A DNA stretch of 64,000 nt from Symbiodinium natans (lineage: Eukaryota > Sar > Dinophyceae > Suessiales > Symbiodiniaceae). Below are positions 1-9,639 of the stretch, in pieces (the stretch's first letter is position 1; each line of letters opens with the position of its first letter). The position numbers were made by a program, and so were the translations under genes. The notes beneath the pieces were generated by a model, which did not search any database, had not been told where the DNA came from, and worked only from the letters and a program-made list of their open reading frames with translations. Where the stretch lies: the NCBI GenBank assembly GCA_905221605.1, contig CAJNDS010002169.1:62001-126000 (forward strand). The letters are read 5' to 3'.

Positions 1-14
1 TTGGGCTTCGATGA

Positions 15-1532
15 AGCTTAAAAGGGGAGCTAAAGGGGGGAATCGACTGGACAGTAGGGAGGAAACTGTTGGGGGGTTTTAAGAAAGAAGGGCGAACCAC
101 GAAAGCAGCTGCCCTGAGGTGTGTTTGGCAGGGTGCCCTGGTGTGCAGCCAGAACTCTGCTGTCGGAGTGTGCCCCCGGTGCCACCAGGAAGCGGACTGG
201 GAGCATGTGCTCTTGGATTGTGCTTGGTGGGAAGCCCAAAACTGGGAACTGCCAACATGGTTCCAAGAAGGCAGGGCCGAAGGCCCGAGATCGCTGTGGA
301 CCAGGGGCCTCCCGCCCAAACCTGAATGGCAGGTACCACCTCCTCAGGAAGACAATCCCATCTTTTTGGGCATATGGGCTGACAAAGAGCCCCTCAGTGA
401 CCCAGAGCTTGTTTATGGCACAGATGCTAGTGGTGGCCCCTTCACGGCGGACCCGCGACTCCGGAAGGTAGCCTACGCAGTGGTGGCCTGCAAGAAACAG
501 GGCCAAGACTATGTCCAGGTAGGAGCAATCGTAGGCCAAGTCCCTGGACCACAGACGGTTTTTCGGGGGGAGCTGTATGCCGTTTTGCAGCTGGCCCGTT
601 ATACCGAAGGCCCTATTGACACGACACTAGACTGCCTTGGTGTCCCGAAACGAGTCCGCAGCCCAAAGCCGGGCAAGACCCACGGTGACATCTGGTGGGA
701 GCTGCAAACCACAGATGTCAACCGCCTCAAAATGAAATGGGTTCCATCCCATGTTTCAGAGGAGGAGTTCCTCCGGAAGGTGGGTGCGGACAACTCGTGG
801 AGACAGCAGGTCAATGACTTGGCGGACAAGCTGTGTGGGGAAAAAGCGGCCGAGCTGGCCCACCCTGATGTCCGGGCAGCCAGTCAGTACCAGGACCATT
901 GCAGCAAAAAAGCACAAGAATTCCTGGCGAGCAGGGCGGAAAAGATCCTTACTGCCATTGGGAAAAATCAGCACCCAGTGTATAAGGTCTTCCTGCAGGA
1001 AAAGCAGGCTCGCAAGAGCAACGAGGCCACCTCCAGGCCCTGCAAAAAGCGCATTGGCTCCAACATAGGGAGAGGCCACATCACCACCCAACAGGAATGG
1101 TTCCAGGAGCTGGTCCGGACCAAACCTGTGCATGCGTGGGAATGGGAAGGTCTCAACCTCCGGTGTGCTCAGTGTCAACTTAAACTCCTGCACACCAAGA
1201 ACCGCAAAACCTTGGAAGCACTGGCAGCGCACCAATGCACACACCAAGGCAGAGTGACGGTTGAAGGGGTACATGTTACACATGTTTTAAAACTGCTAGG
1301 GGACAGACAACTGTGGGTCTGCGAAGGTTGTGGTGGACAGTTGTCCTTGAAGACTAAAAATGTTTCGCAAAAACTTTCAGTTGCATGCAGTTTTAAAAAG
1401 GACCCCAGGTGCAAGGCGCAGTTTAAGCCCGAGCCAACCAATGCCATCCGCAGCCTCTTTCAGCAGGTGCAAGGGACAGCCCAAGTTGCAGCAGACCCCC
1501 TGTGCAAAATCCCTGAAGGCACCGGCAGCTGA
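15..1532 (+). CDS. Retroelement ORF2 C-terminus: RNase H and zinc fingers (5' partial)
   Basis: The frame is open from base 15 to the TGA at 1530-1532. In order it shows a post-RT zinc knuckle CPRC-x(n)-H-x4-C (about 170-235), then an RNase H domain: first Asp in YGTDASGG (about 415), Glu in FRGELYAV (about 565), WVPSHV (about 740) and Asp in NDLAD (about 815). Two C-terminal cysteine clusters follow, LRCAQC...HQC (about 1160-1245) and VCEGCGG...C (about 1315-1410). RNase H removes the RNA strand during target-primed reverse transcription. All expected acidic residues are present and there is no stop, so this part is intact; the reverse transcriptase that should precede it is absent from the window. 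Confidence 0.85.
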   Translation, partial: SLKGELKGGIDWTVGRKLLGGFKKEGRTTKAAALRCVWQGALVCSQNSAVGVCPRCHQEADWEHVLLDCAWWEAQNWELPTWFQEGRAEGPRSLWTRGLPPKPEWQVPPPQEDNPIFLGIWADKEPLSDPELVYGTDASGGPFTADPRLRKVAYAVVACKKQGQDYVQVGAIVGQVPGPQTVFRGELYAVLQLARYTEGPIDTTLDCLGVPKRVRSPKPGKTHGDIWWELQTTDVNRLKMKWVPSHVSEEEFLRKVGADNSWRQQVNDLADKLCGEKAAELAHPDVRAASQYQDHCSKKAQEFLASRAEKILTAIGKNQHPVYKVFLQEKQARKSNEATSRPCKKRIGSNIGRGHITTQQEWFQELVRTKPVHAWEWEGLNLRCAQCQLKLLHTKNRKTLEALAAHQCTHQGRVTVEGVHVTHVLKLLGDRQLWVCEGCGGQLSLKTKNVSQKLSVACSFKKDPRCKAQFKPEPTNAIRSLFQQVQGTAQVAADPLCKIPEGTGS

Positions 1533-2012
1533 ACAAACCTAGGAGGTTGCATCCTCCCAGTGAGGATAAAGTGAAGGTCATCCTCGCTACCAGAGAAACC
1601 ACCCCTGACCGCCTCCCTCTAACCGCCTGCACAGGGTGCACCAAAGGCCTTGAGGGACCCTTTGTCAGGAGGTTCCTAACCTCTCATGAGGTATCCAAAG
1701 AGGATGATAAGCTGAGGTTCATCCTCGCTGCCAGAGAACACACCCCTGGCCGATTTCCTCTCACGGTTTGCACCCAGTGCACCAGAAACCCTGAGGAACG
1801 TTTTGCCAGGAGGTTCATTCCTCTCATGAGGTACAACCTCTGGTAGCATCCCAAAGAGGATGGTAGCTTAGGAGGAGGTGTTGTTCCTCCCCCTGTACCA
1901 TAGGGCCAAGAGGGCCATCAGATGTGCCAGTACAGAGGCACGGTTTTCACAACCCAAACACCAAGGAGGTGGTTCGCACTAGTTCGCTCAACTCGGAAAA
2001 AAAAATTGAACC
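1533..2012 (+). repeat. 3' region of copy A: two tandem ~130-bp units and conserved 3' tail
   Basis: After the ORF2 stop come two diverged direct repeats (about 1562-1692 and 1698-1832), each running from a GAGGATAA-like start to CTCATGAGGTA. Both are open in one frame (1547-1846) and encode similar modules with a CTxCT pair followed by a basic RRF stretch, so this may be a small ORF rather than plain UTR. The tail (about 1915-2012) contains a 5-bp stem hairpin, GTGCC (1923-1927) pairing with GGCAC (1937-1941), then an A-run and TTGAACCCAGG. The same tail recurs at 10010-10118 and 10251-10350. Confidence 0.75.
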
Positions 2013-2130
2013 CAGGTGGCTCAAGTTTTCGGCCCAAGGAGTAGCCTGAGGGAAGTTTTCGGAGGTCTCAGCCTTCCTAGCCTGGTAGCCAGCCTAGGAC
2101 AGTTTGCCCAGAGGTGCCTTCCTCTTAGCC

Positions 2131-3078
2131 ATGGCCCCCCGCGAGTACATCTGTTGCAGTGGCAAAAGCTGCACAGGATGGATTTGGGCGGACAAGGCTC
2201 AGCCGCACATGCACTGCAAGAAATGCAGAACGCCCTGGGCAAACAGCATTCGACAGGCGAGACAGAACTGGAGCCAGTGGAAGCCACAATGGCCCACAGT
2301 GGCTGAGGCAGCTTACTGGCAGCCGCCAAAGAAGCCCAAGCCTTCGAAGACACCACTGCCGAACAAGGTCCTGCAAGCCCTAGGAGTGGCATGGGACAAT
2401 GTGCCTGAAGAGGTGCAAAAGAACCTCCAGAAGGCAGGGTACAGACCACCCAAGGCACAGGTCAAAGAAGAGGTGGACGACCTCACAGACCTGTGCCAGA
2501 AGCATGAAGCCGCCCTGCCGGAGGAGGTCAAAGCCTACCTGAAAGGCCTCAAGGCCAGTCAGGAGGTGACGCCCTCCCAAGCTGCGAGCCAGGCCAGCCA
2601 GAGCTGGCAGAGCGCAGCTGGCAAGCTCAAGCACATCGCCGATCAAAAGATTGGCCTGCAGAAGCGCATAGACATGGCGAAGGAGTCATTAAGGCAGCTT
2701 CTACAAGAAATGATTGTGCTGAATGAGCAAGCTGAGAGGGCACAGAAGGCAGTAGAGGCAAGCTCAGGCCTACTCAAAGAGAAAGTCTTCTGCGAATCCG
2801 CTGCGGACATGGAGGTCGACAGCATCCTCCATGAGTTGGGGGTAAGCCTCAACGAGGAGCAAGAGAAGAAACTCCATGAGATTAACGCACACAGGAGGGC
2901 CCCACCCCTCCCGGCCTTGAGGAGCACACCCAGGAGGGGATGCCTCCTGGCAATGCCAATGCCCCGCCGGGGCTGGGCCCGGTGGCCTAGGGACTCGGCG
3001 TGTGGGGCCTGGAGCCCCAAAGCAAGGGCCCCACAGAGCCAATGTGCGACCCCAGCCCAGGGCTGGAACACATGCTGA
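2131..3078 (+). CDS. Retroelement ORF1 protein (zinc finger plus coiled coil)
   Basis: The ATG at 2131 sits in a strong context (GCCATGGCC); the open frame continues 27 bases upstream without another ATG. The N-terminus has a cysteine/histidine cluster (Y-I-C-C-x4-C ... H-x-H-C-K-K-C) typical of a small zinc finger, followed by a proline/lysine stretch and a long Ala/Gln/Glu/Lys-rich segment likely to be a coiled coil (about 2590-2800). This fits the nucleic-acid-binding ORF1 of LINE elements. The last 60 residues (from about 2890) look low-complexity and out of register, so a frameshift near the end is likely. Confidence 0.7.
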   Translation: MAPREYICCSGKSCTGWIWADKAQPHMHCKKCRTPWANSIRQARQNWSQWKPQWPTVAEAAYWQPPKKPKPSKTPLPNKVLQALGVAWDNVPEEVQKNLQKAGYRPPKAQVKEEVDDLTDLCQKHEAALPEEVKAYLKGLKASQEVTPSQAASQASQSWQSAAGKLKHIADQKIGLQKRIDMAKESLRQLLQEMIVLNEQAERAQKAVEASSGLLKEKVFCESAADMEVDSILHELGVSLNEEQEKKLHEINAHRRAPPLPALRSTPRRGCLLAMPMPRRGWARWPRDSACGAWSPKARAPQSQCATPAQGWNTC

Positions 3079-3195
3079 GAACTGCCCAGCAGTTCCTGGT
3101 TGCGTGTGCTGAATACTATAAGCAAGGTGCTCACATCAATCTACATGGGAAAAGATTGAGGGAGGCCTTGGGGAAGCAACTTACTGCAGCTAGCA

Positions 3196-4791
3196 GTGGC
3201 TGTGAGCAAGGCTGGCAGAAGCCCAGCCACTTTTGTCGGCCTGGAAAGGAGTCGCCAGAAAGCGCCAATCACAGGACCAAAGTTTTTCAAGCTGGACCTT
3301 ACTGATGATGAGGCCCCAGCAGAAGACGAACAAATGAAGCCACTGTGGGAGGTGAACCCTGATGGGAACCCTCTGGTTACCCCAGACCCCCCCCCACCAC
3401 ACAGGCATGATGAAGCTCAGAAGGTGAAACCTTCCCCCTGCAGCCCAGAGGAACTGGGTGCGGAGATGACATGGCAGGAGGTGGTCAGCCTCCTGGAAGA
3501 CCACGAGAGCCCCTTCCAGGCGAAGGAAGCCACCCTCTTAAGCTTCATCGAAGCCCAAGAGGAGGTGATGGCGGAGGACTCCCTGGCCTGGGGTTGGTGC
3601 AGGATGGTCCTGCAAGCCCTAGAGCAAGGAGAGGATGTCACCGGAAAAGCCATCCAACAGGCAAAGGAGGTGATAACCTCTGAGCTCGCCAACAGAGAGG
3701 AACCCTTGCCACCGAAGCAGGTGCTGGGCCAGCAGGACCGGGAGGACGACCTTGTGCATGGCGAGGGCACCGACTCAGAAGCGCCCAGCCAAGAGAAGGT
3801 TAAGCCTTCCGCCTCACCTGACCAGTATCTCAGCATCATGAGTGCCAATGTAAGTTCTTCCAAAGCCAAGGTGGTGTGCCTGCAGGAAACCCACCTCACA
3901 CCGGAACTGCTGCATGGGAGGAGAGCCACACTGCAATCCCTAGGATGGGATCTCTATGCTGAGCCGGCCTCCCTGTCGGACACAGGCACAAGGTTAGGGG
4001 GCACTGCCTGTGCCTTTCCCAAAAATAGCGGCGTGTGGCAGAAAGCCACCTACCAATGCAAAGGGGCGGGCTACACAGCCGTGGGTCTGAGGCAAAGACG
4101 GTGGGACTACACGATTGTGTCCCTCTACCTGAGGGACACGGAAGGCATGAATGGTCCCACAAATGCGGAGGCGCTATCCTCTCTGGTGGCTTTCGTAAGA
4201 ACCCTCCCAGAGCCCTGGATCATCTTGGGGGACTGGAACCTGGACCCGACTGAAGTTCAGGACACAGCGCTGATTTAGGTGATGAGGGGGAGAATGATAG
4301 CCACTGGAGAAGCTACTTGCAACCATGGAGCGGAGCTGGATTTTGGGGTAGTGAGTAGGAGCCTGGAAGCCCTGAAGGAGCTGTCTGCTACCTGGGCAGT
4401 CCCGTGGAAGCCCCATGCTGCCTTGCACCTCAAAGTCAAGGACGGTGCCAGCGAATGGAAATCCTGGAAACTTCCCCAGTTCCCGAAACTCACAGCAGAC
4501 CTCAAAAACCAGGAATGGCAAGAGGTCCAACCCTCCCACTTCGCCATAATGGACCGGACCTGTGCCCCAGAAGACCAGAGCACCTGGCAGCTGGCGACCT
4601 GGCGGCCAGCCTGGAGCATTGCCACGAAGCTCCGAGGACTGGCAGAGGGTGGTGTGTGCAGGCCCAATGGGGACCCTTCGTCTTACAGCGCCCTCCCACT
4701 GCCCCCAAAGGCTCTGAAGTGGGCTGGTGGGCACGCATTGCCAGAATCCTGGAAGAGGTGCCGGCCTCCCAGCAGCACCTGCCGGACCTAG
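3196..4791 (+). pseudogene. Retroelement apurinic-type endonuclease domain, interrupted
   Basis: Frame 1 encodes an exonuclease/endonuclease/phosphatase-fold domain: VVCLQETHL with the catalytic Glu (about 3870-3896), GDWNLDP with the catalytic Asp/Asn (about 4231-4251), then AELDFGV and the final KPHAAL His region (about 4330-4425). A TAG at 4276-4278 cuts the domain between the GDWN and LDF motifs in the same frame, and a shift to frame 3 is needed between about 4640 and 4720 to enter the reverse transcriptase. The initiator is unclear: 3196 is a GTG and the first in-frame ATG is 3334. In an active element this enzyme nicks the target to prime reverse transcription. Confidence 0.8.
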
Positions 4792-6881
4792 GCAATCTCC
4801 CAGCCTGCCCAGACATTGCTGAAGGTGCTGCCTTCCTCACCAAACTGTCCCGGCAATGCTCAATAACAGCACCACAGTGGCGCTCCTTGAGTGTTGTGGC
4901 CAGACACAAGGAGGCGGCCCTCCAAATGCAGAGAGCCAAGGAACAGCAAGCCCAGTACAAGGACTGGCTCCAAGCGGGTTTAGCGAAAGGGATGAGACCT
5001 CTCTACAGTTCTCTCAAGAAGAGTGAGAGAGTCCTGGACCGGCCCTTCCAAAACCTCCCTGGAGAAGAGCGCCCAGGGGCCAGAAGGAAGCAATGGGTCG
5101 CTATTTGGGGAGAGGTAGATGTTTCCCCCCCGATTGGCCAGACCTTACTGGATGCGGCAAAGTCCTCCCCGCTGTTTAAGATAACAGCAGACGGGCTTGA
5201 GGCCATCCTCAAGAATGTCACAGACAAAGCAGGAGGTCTCGATGGGCTCACCTATGCTGCCCTCAAAAACCTCCCTGGACCGGCCTATGAGCAGCTCACC
5301 CAAGCCCTGAACTTGGCTGAAACCACAGGAGTGGCGCCACAGCACTGGCAGGCGCACCATGTGGCCCTCCTGCCCAAAAATGCTGACATAGAAAGGCCTA
5401 TAACCCTCACATCCATCACCTATCGGCTCTGGTGCTTCTGCAGAGCGCAGGTCGTAAAGAAATGGATGCGAGAAACTGCAGAGAGGTTCCCATGGGATAA
5501 AGCCTCCCCGGGTAACACTTGTCTAGAAACAGGCATGCAGAGACTCCTGAGAGGAGAGGTTAGCCGCGCGGCTAACAAACATGCCTGTGCAGTCCTTTTG
5601 GACCTGCAGACTTTCTATGACAGTGTCAACTGGACCAAACTGGAGGAGCGGATCGTGGCGACCGGCTTCCCGCCAGCTATAGCCCTCCTGGTCATGCAAG
5701 TGTACCGGGGAACGCGATATCTCGTGGCAGAGGATCTCCTTTCGGAGGGGATCCTCCCTGCGAGGGGCATCCTAGCAGGGTGCCCTTTCGCAACAATGAT
5801 GGCCAGGGTTTACCTCCAGCCAATAATGCAGGAAGCCGCTCAGCTCCACAGTATCACCGCCCTGGACACCTGGGTGGATGATATTGGAGCGGATTTCGAA
5901 GCGCGACATCCCGAGCAGGCAGCATTTGCGGTCTATGAAGGTTACAAAACCCTTCGCCGGCTTTTGGAAGGTAGCGACCTCCGCTTGTCCCTGAAGAAAA
6001 CAGGCTTCCTGTGCACCACTGCAGAAGCCAGAAGGGAATTACAAAAGCTGCGCAAAGATGGGGACCCGGCCATATGTGACAGTATGAAGGACTTAGGCCT
6101 GGACTGTGCCCTGGGTCGGGTCAGGCGAGTCAAGGTGCAAAGAGCCCGCAGGCACAAAGCGGGCCATCGGCAGAAAAAGCTGAAACAACTTCGAGTCCCG
6201 GGTGTACCGGCCAAAGTCCGCCTCTTCAGGGGAGGGGTGGCCTCCGTCCTTACTTGGGGCCACCAAGCCCAGGGAATGCCACCCACCTGGAGACAGAAGC
6301 TCCGGACTGCCTTGGCTGAGCAATGTGGCAGACAGAAAATGGGCAACCTGGAGGTGGCGCTATCCTCTGTAAGCGACAGGTACCAGGATCCGGGTCGCAC
6401 GCTGATGGTCCAGCAGGTTGAAGCCTGGTTCCAGCTCAAGAAAAGGTGGACCGGAAAGGAAGACCTGCTGGAAAGAACCTGGGGCCTTACAGTCCAAAAA
6501 CTAGAGGAAGCCAGCAGCAGGTGGCAAATGGTCAAGGGCCCTCTTGCAGCTACCGCTGCCTACCTGCTCGACCTTGGGTGGCAGCCTAGGGATAGTGATG
6601 CGTGGCTGGATACCCGGGGCGCCAGGCACACCATGTACACCCCGCAACAGGAGTGTCGTGTCCTTGACCTCCTCCAGCAAACTTATCAGGAAGAAGTGGA
6701 CCGCCGTATCGCCACCGGCCTAGCTGCTCCTGAGCTAAAAGGGGGCATTGATTGGACAGTAGGGAGGAAACTGTTGGGGGGTTTTAAGAAAGAAGGGCGG
6801 AACACGAAAGCCTCTGCCCTGAGGTGTGTTTGGCAGGGAGCCCTGGTGACTTGGCCGACGATTGCCCCGACCTGGACATAG
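4404..6881 (+). pseudogene. Retroelement reverse transcriptase domain
   Basis: From about 4700 this frame encodes a non-LTR reverse transcriptase. Motifs in order: KAGGLDGLTY (about 5230, motif 1/2), VLLDLQTFYDSVNW (motif A Asp, about 5596), GILAGCPFATMMA (motif B, about 5765), TWVDDIGAD (motif C catalytic pair, about 5868) and LSLKKTGFL (motif D, about 5985). The thumb and connection regions follow. All catalytic aspartates are intact; motif C has WVDD in place of the more usual Y/FADD. The first ~80 codons of the open frame are probably a shadow of the endonuclease frame. The reading breaks at 6849, where the inverted segment begins. Confidence 0.85.
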
Positions 6882-7202
6882 TCTTGGCCCTGCTTTTTGC
6901 AGGCCACCACTGCGTAGGCTACCTGCCGGAGTCTCGGGTCCGCCGTGAAAGGGCCCCCGCTAGCATCTGTGCCGTAGACAAGCTCCGGCTGGCCCATATG
7001 CCCAAGAAGGTGGGCTTGTCTTCCTGGGGAGGTGGTACCTGCCAGTCGGGTTTAGGCGGGAGGCCCCTGGTCCACAGTGATCGCGGGCCTTGGGCCCTGC
7101 CTTCTTGGAACCATACTGGTAGCTCCCAGTTCTGGGCTTCCCACCAGGCACAGTCCAAGAGCACATGCTCCCAGTCCGCTTCCTGGTGGCACCGGGGGCA
7201 CC
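6849..7202 (-). repeat. Inverted segment inside copy B (zinc knuckle and first RNase H motif)
   Basis: This ~354 bp is the reverse complement of the sequence equivalent to 170-541 of copy A. On the minus strand it still reads without a stop through PELVYGTDASGG and AYAVVACKKQG, the first RNase H motif, and through the zinc knuckle. The flanks on both sides are in the normal orientation. About 28 bp (equivalent to 142-169 of copy A) are missing at the left junction. The inversion removes the first catalytic Asp from the + strand reading. Confidence 0.9.
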
Positions 7203-8105
7203 CCAGGCCCTCAGACGGTTTTTCGAGGTGAGATGTATGCAGTTTTGCAACTGGCCCGATATACTGAAGGCCCCGTTGACACGACACTAGACTGCCTTGG
7301 TGTCCCGAAACGAGTCCGCAGCCCAAAACCGGGGAAAACCCACGGTGACATCTGGTGGGAGCTGCAAGCCACGGATGTCGACCGCCTAAAAATGAAATGG
7401 GTCCCGTCCCATGTTTCAAAGGAGGATTTCCTCCGGAAGGTCGGTGCGGAAAACTCGTGGAGGCAGCAGGTCAATGACCTGGCAGATACACTGTGTGGGG
7501 AAAAAGCGGCTGAGCTGGCCCGCCCCGAGGCCCGGGCAGCCAGCCAATATCAGGACCATTGCAGCAAGAAAGCCCAAGAGTTCCTGGCGAGCAGGGCTGA
7601 AAAGATCCTCACCGCTCCCAGTCTACAAGGTCTTCCTGCAGGACAAGCAGGCCCGCAAACACCCTGAGGCCAATGCAAGGCCCAGCAGGAATGGTTCCAG
7701 GAACTGGTCCGGACCAAATCCATACATGCCTGGGAATGGGACGGTCTCAACCTCCGGTGTGCCCAGTGCCAACTAAAACTTTTGCACACCAAAAACCGCA
7801 AGACCTTAGAGGCGCTGGCAGCACACCAATGTGCGCATCAAGGGAGGGTTGCGATTGAAGGGGTTCATGTCACGCATGTTTTGAAACTTTTAGGAACTAG
7901 GCAGCTTTGGGTGTGCGAGGGTTGTGGTGGCCAGCTGTCCCTAAAAACCCGAACGGTTTCGCAAAAACTTGCTGCAGCTTGTTGTTTTAAAACGGACTCC
8001 CGATGTAAGTCGCAATTCAAGCCAGAAACGACAAATCCCATCCGCAGCCTTTTTCAGCCAGCGCAGGCAGCCAAGCCAGTAGAAGGGCCCAACCCCCCCG
8101 TGCGC
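7203..8105 (+). pseudogene. Rest of RNase H and C-terminal zinc fingers of copy B
   Basis: Restarts in the original orientation at TVFRGEMYAV (RNase H Glu), then WVPSHV and NDLAD, matching copy A closely. Two deletions near 7615-7680 relative to copy A shift the frame, so the reading passes from the frame ending at 7667 to the frame of 7782-8177. That frame carries the cysteine cluster VCEGCGG and the conserved end NPIRSLFQ. Copy A stops soon after the equivalent point; copy B continues into an extra module. Confidence 0.8.
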
Positions 8106-8106
8106 A

Positions 8107-8853
8107 ATGGCGGAAATGAAGCAGGAGGACCTGCCCTCCCAGGGCCAGGAGGCCCAGGAGGCCCCAGTGAAGAGTGAAGAAGAAAAGCCGGAGGGTGGGG
8201 CCCCCCCGGAGCCAAAGGCTCTACACCACCCCACCGGCGACGACACTCAGGAGGGGCTACCCTCCCAAGCCAGTGCCTCCTCCAATGCAGCCCCTGCCGA
8301 GACAAAGGAGGAAAACAACCAGGAACTGCCAACCACAACACCGGCAGGGGAGGGGCAGCCTCCGGAGGCAAAGGCTTGGGAGAATAGAAAGAGGGAGGTT
8401 CCTCCTCCGAGCAGGCAGCCCGGCAAAGCCCAAGGCAAGGGAGAGTTCCTGCTCGAACGCAGGACCCCGGCGCAGAGGTTCGTAGATGACTACACCTTGC
8501 AGAGGCAGAGAAACAGGCCGGGTAAGAAAGCCAGGGCTCAGAGGCAGCAGGCTGTCTCCGAGGCAGCTCAAAGCGTCCCACCCATGCCACCGCCAGCCAA
8601 ACGTGCCGCCCACCCTGGATGGGGGCACGAAGAATGGGAAGGATGGCAGCAATGGGGGGACGAGCATTGGTCCGGAGGGTGGTCCTCCAGCTGGTGGGGG
8701 GCCTCCCGAGAATGGGACCAAGCCCAGAGCTCAGGAGGGGATACCTCCGAAACCAGTCCGGAGCCTGCCCCAGTGGAGGAGCAGGACCAGGAGGACCAGG
8801 AGGTCCCGGCAGACCTTAACACGAGCACCAGGCCCTGTAACGAAGGGAGGTAA
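8107..8853 (+). CDS. Low-complexity Pro/Glu/Gln-rich linker of the extra module in copy B
   Basis: A 248-codon ORF starting at an ATG (8107), rich in Glu, Pro, Gln and Ala, with a Trp/Gly-rich patch (about 8610-8710, W-G-H-E-E-W-E-G-W type). No enzyme motif is visible. It follows the zinc fingers of ORF2 and precedes the kinase-like segment, so it may be a linker of a longer fusion rather than a separate protein. Copy A lacks this whole region and jumps from the zinc fingers to the 3' repeats, so this is either an acquired module in copy B or a deletion in copy A. Confidence 0.45.
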   Translation: MAEMKQEDLPSQGQEAQEAPVKSEEEKPEGGAPPEPKALHHPTGDDTQEGLPSQASASSNAAPAETKEENNQELPTTTPAGEGQPPEAKAWENRKREVPPPSRQPGKAQGKGEFLLERRTPAQRFVDDYTLQRQRNRPGKKARAQRQQAVSEAAQSVPPMPPPAKRAAHPGWGHEEWEGWQQWGDEHWSGGWSSSWWGASREWDQAQSSGGDTSETSPEPAPVEEQDQEDQEVPADLNTSTRPCNEGR

Positions 8854-9639
8854 CCTTATCCTCCGAGCAAGCAGCCGCGGTCGAGGCAATGGCCTGGCCA
8901 ACCAGATGCCCGTCCAGGGCAAGATCCGGTACCTGACCATGCTTGCTCGGGGAGGGTCAAGGGTGGTGTATACCCTTGACCGGGAACCCCGCTGGGTCCT
9001 GAAGGTGGGCCCCCAAGATGCCCACCACTTCGAGTGGGAGCTGTTTGCGCTGTCCCTCGACTCCTGGCCCCAGGTCTGCCGGAGGTTCACCCTCCAGGTC
9101 GAGGTGCCTGGGCTCCCACACCGTTGAACGGATGGTGGCCCCCATCCGCCCCACCGGACGGTTCGTTCCTCCAGATGTGCATTATGTTGTGCTTCTGGTG
9201 CGGACTACGCCTTCCGGAGGGGTACCTCCATCCCCGAGATCAAGGGGAGCATAACTGGGGGTACTTGGGAATGGCCAAGTACCACCGGTTAACGTCCCTG
9301 GACGTAGCCAGCTGGAGCACGAGGGAACACTATGGTTTCCCCAGCCAAACCCGGCTCGTCTCGTTCTTCCGGTGGTTTGACCAAGACTCCCCCACCCTTA
9401 GCAGCAAAGTCAAGAGGTGGGTCAGCCTCCACCATGCCAGCATCCCCATGCTGGCAAGCCTGTTGCTGTGGGAGTTAAAGAACATGGACATGGTGTTTGT
9501 CGAGGCTCTCATCGACATGAAAGTCCTGTATGAGTTGCCGTCGCCAGACTATGGGCTAGCACGACCCCTCGGCAACATCATGGAGGAGCCTCGCTGGGAG
9601 TTGGTTCCACTGCGGGAACCACCAGCTGATGCAGCCTAG
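8854..9639 (+). pseudogene. Kinase-like cargo domain at the 3' end of copy B
   Basis: Frame 2 (about 8890-9110) encodes a stretch resembling a protein-kinase N-lobe: a glycine-loop-like L-A-R-G-G-S-R-V-V-Y-T-L, a VLKVG lysine strand, then an acidic helix with E-W-E-L-F-A-L. Near 9100 a shift to frame 1 is needed to continue through WDQ-like and hydrophobic blocks to the stop at 9637-9639. No clear HRD or DFG motif is seen; D-Y-G-L-A-R near the end (about 9547) is only suggestive. The stop lies just before the 3' repeats shared with copy A. Known: kinase folds use those N-lobe motifs to bind ATP. Inference: degenerate or divergent kinase-like cargo. It could also be an unrelated domain. Confidence 0.4.

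Larger units (their letters stand above)
1..2012 (+). mobile_element. LINE-like retroelement copy A, 3' part only
   Basis: This is the 3' end of a non-LTR retroelement whose 5' part is outside the window or lost. From about base 27 it is colinear with copy B from about 6734 (same reading K-G-G-I-D-W-T-V-G-R-K-L), and it carries the RNase H region, C-terminal zinc fingers and a repeated 3' region, ending in an A-run plus TTGAACCCAGG at about 2012. Bases 1-20 do not belong to this order: they are the reverse complement of 3539-3558 of copy B, so an inversion junction lies at about 21-27. Copy B starts immediately after 2012, giving a head-to-tail tandem. Confidence 0.88.

Noticed and set aside
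756-1283. Minus-strand ORF opposite the RNase H region
   Set aside because: It is the shadow of the clearly coding + strand frame.
2016-2306. Alternative ORF overlapping the start of ORF1
   Set aside because: It is in a different frame from the zinc-finger reading and shows no motif; the 2131 ATG has the better context.
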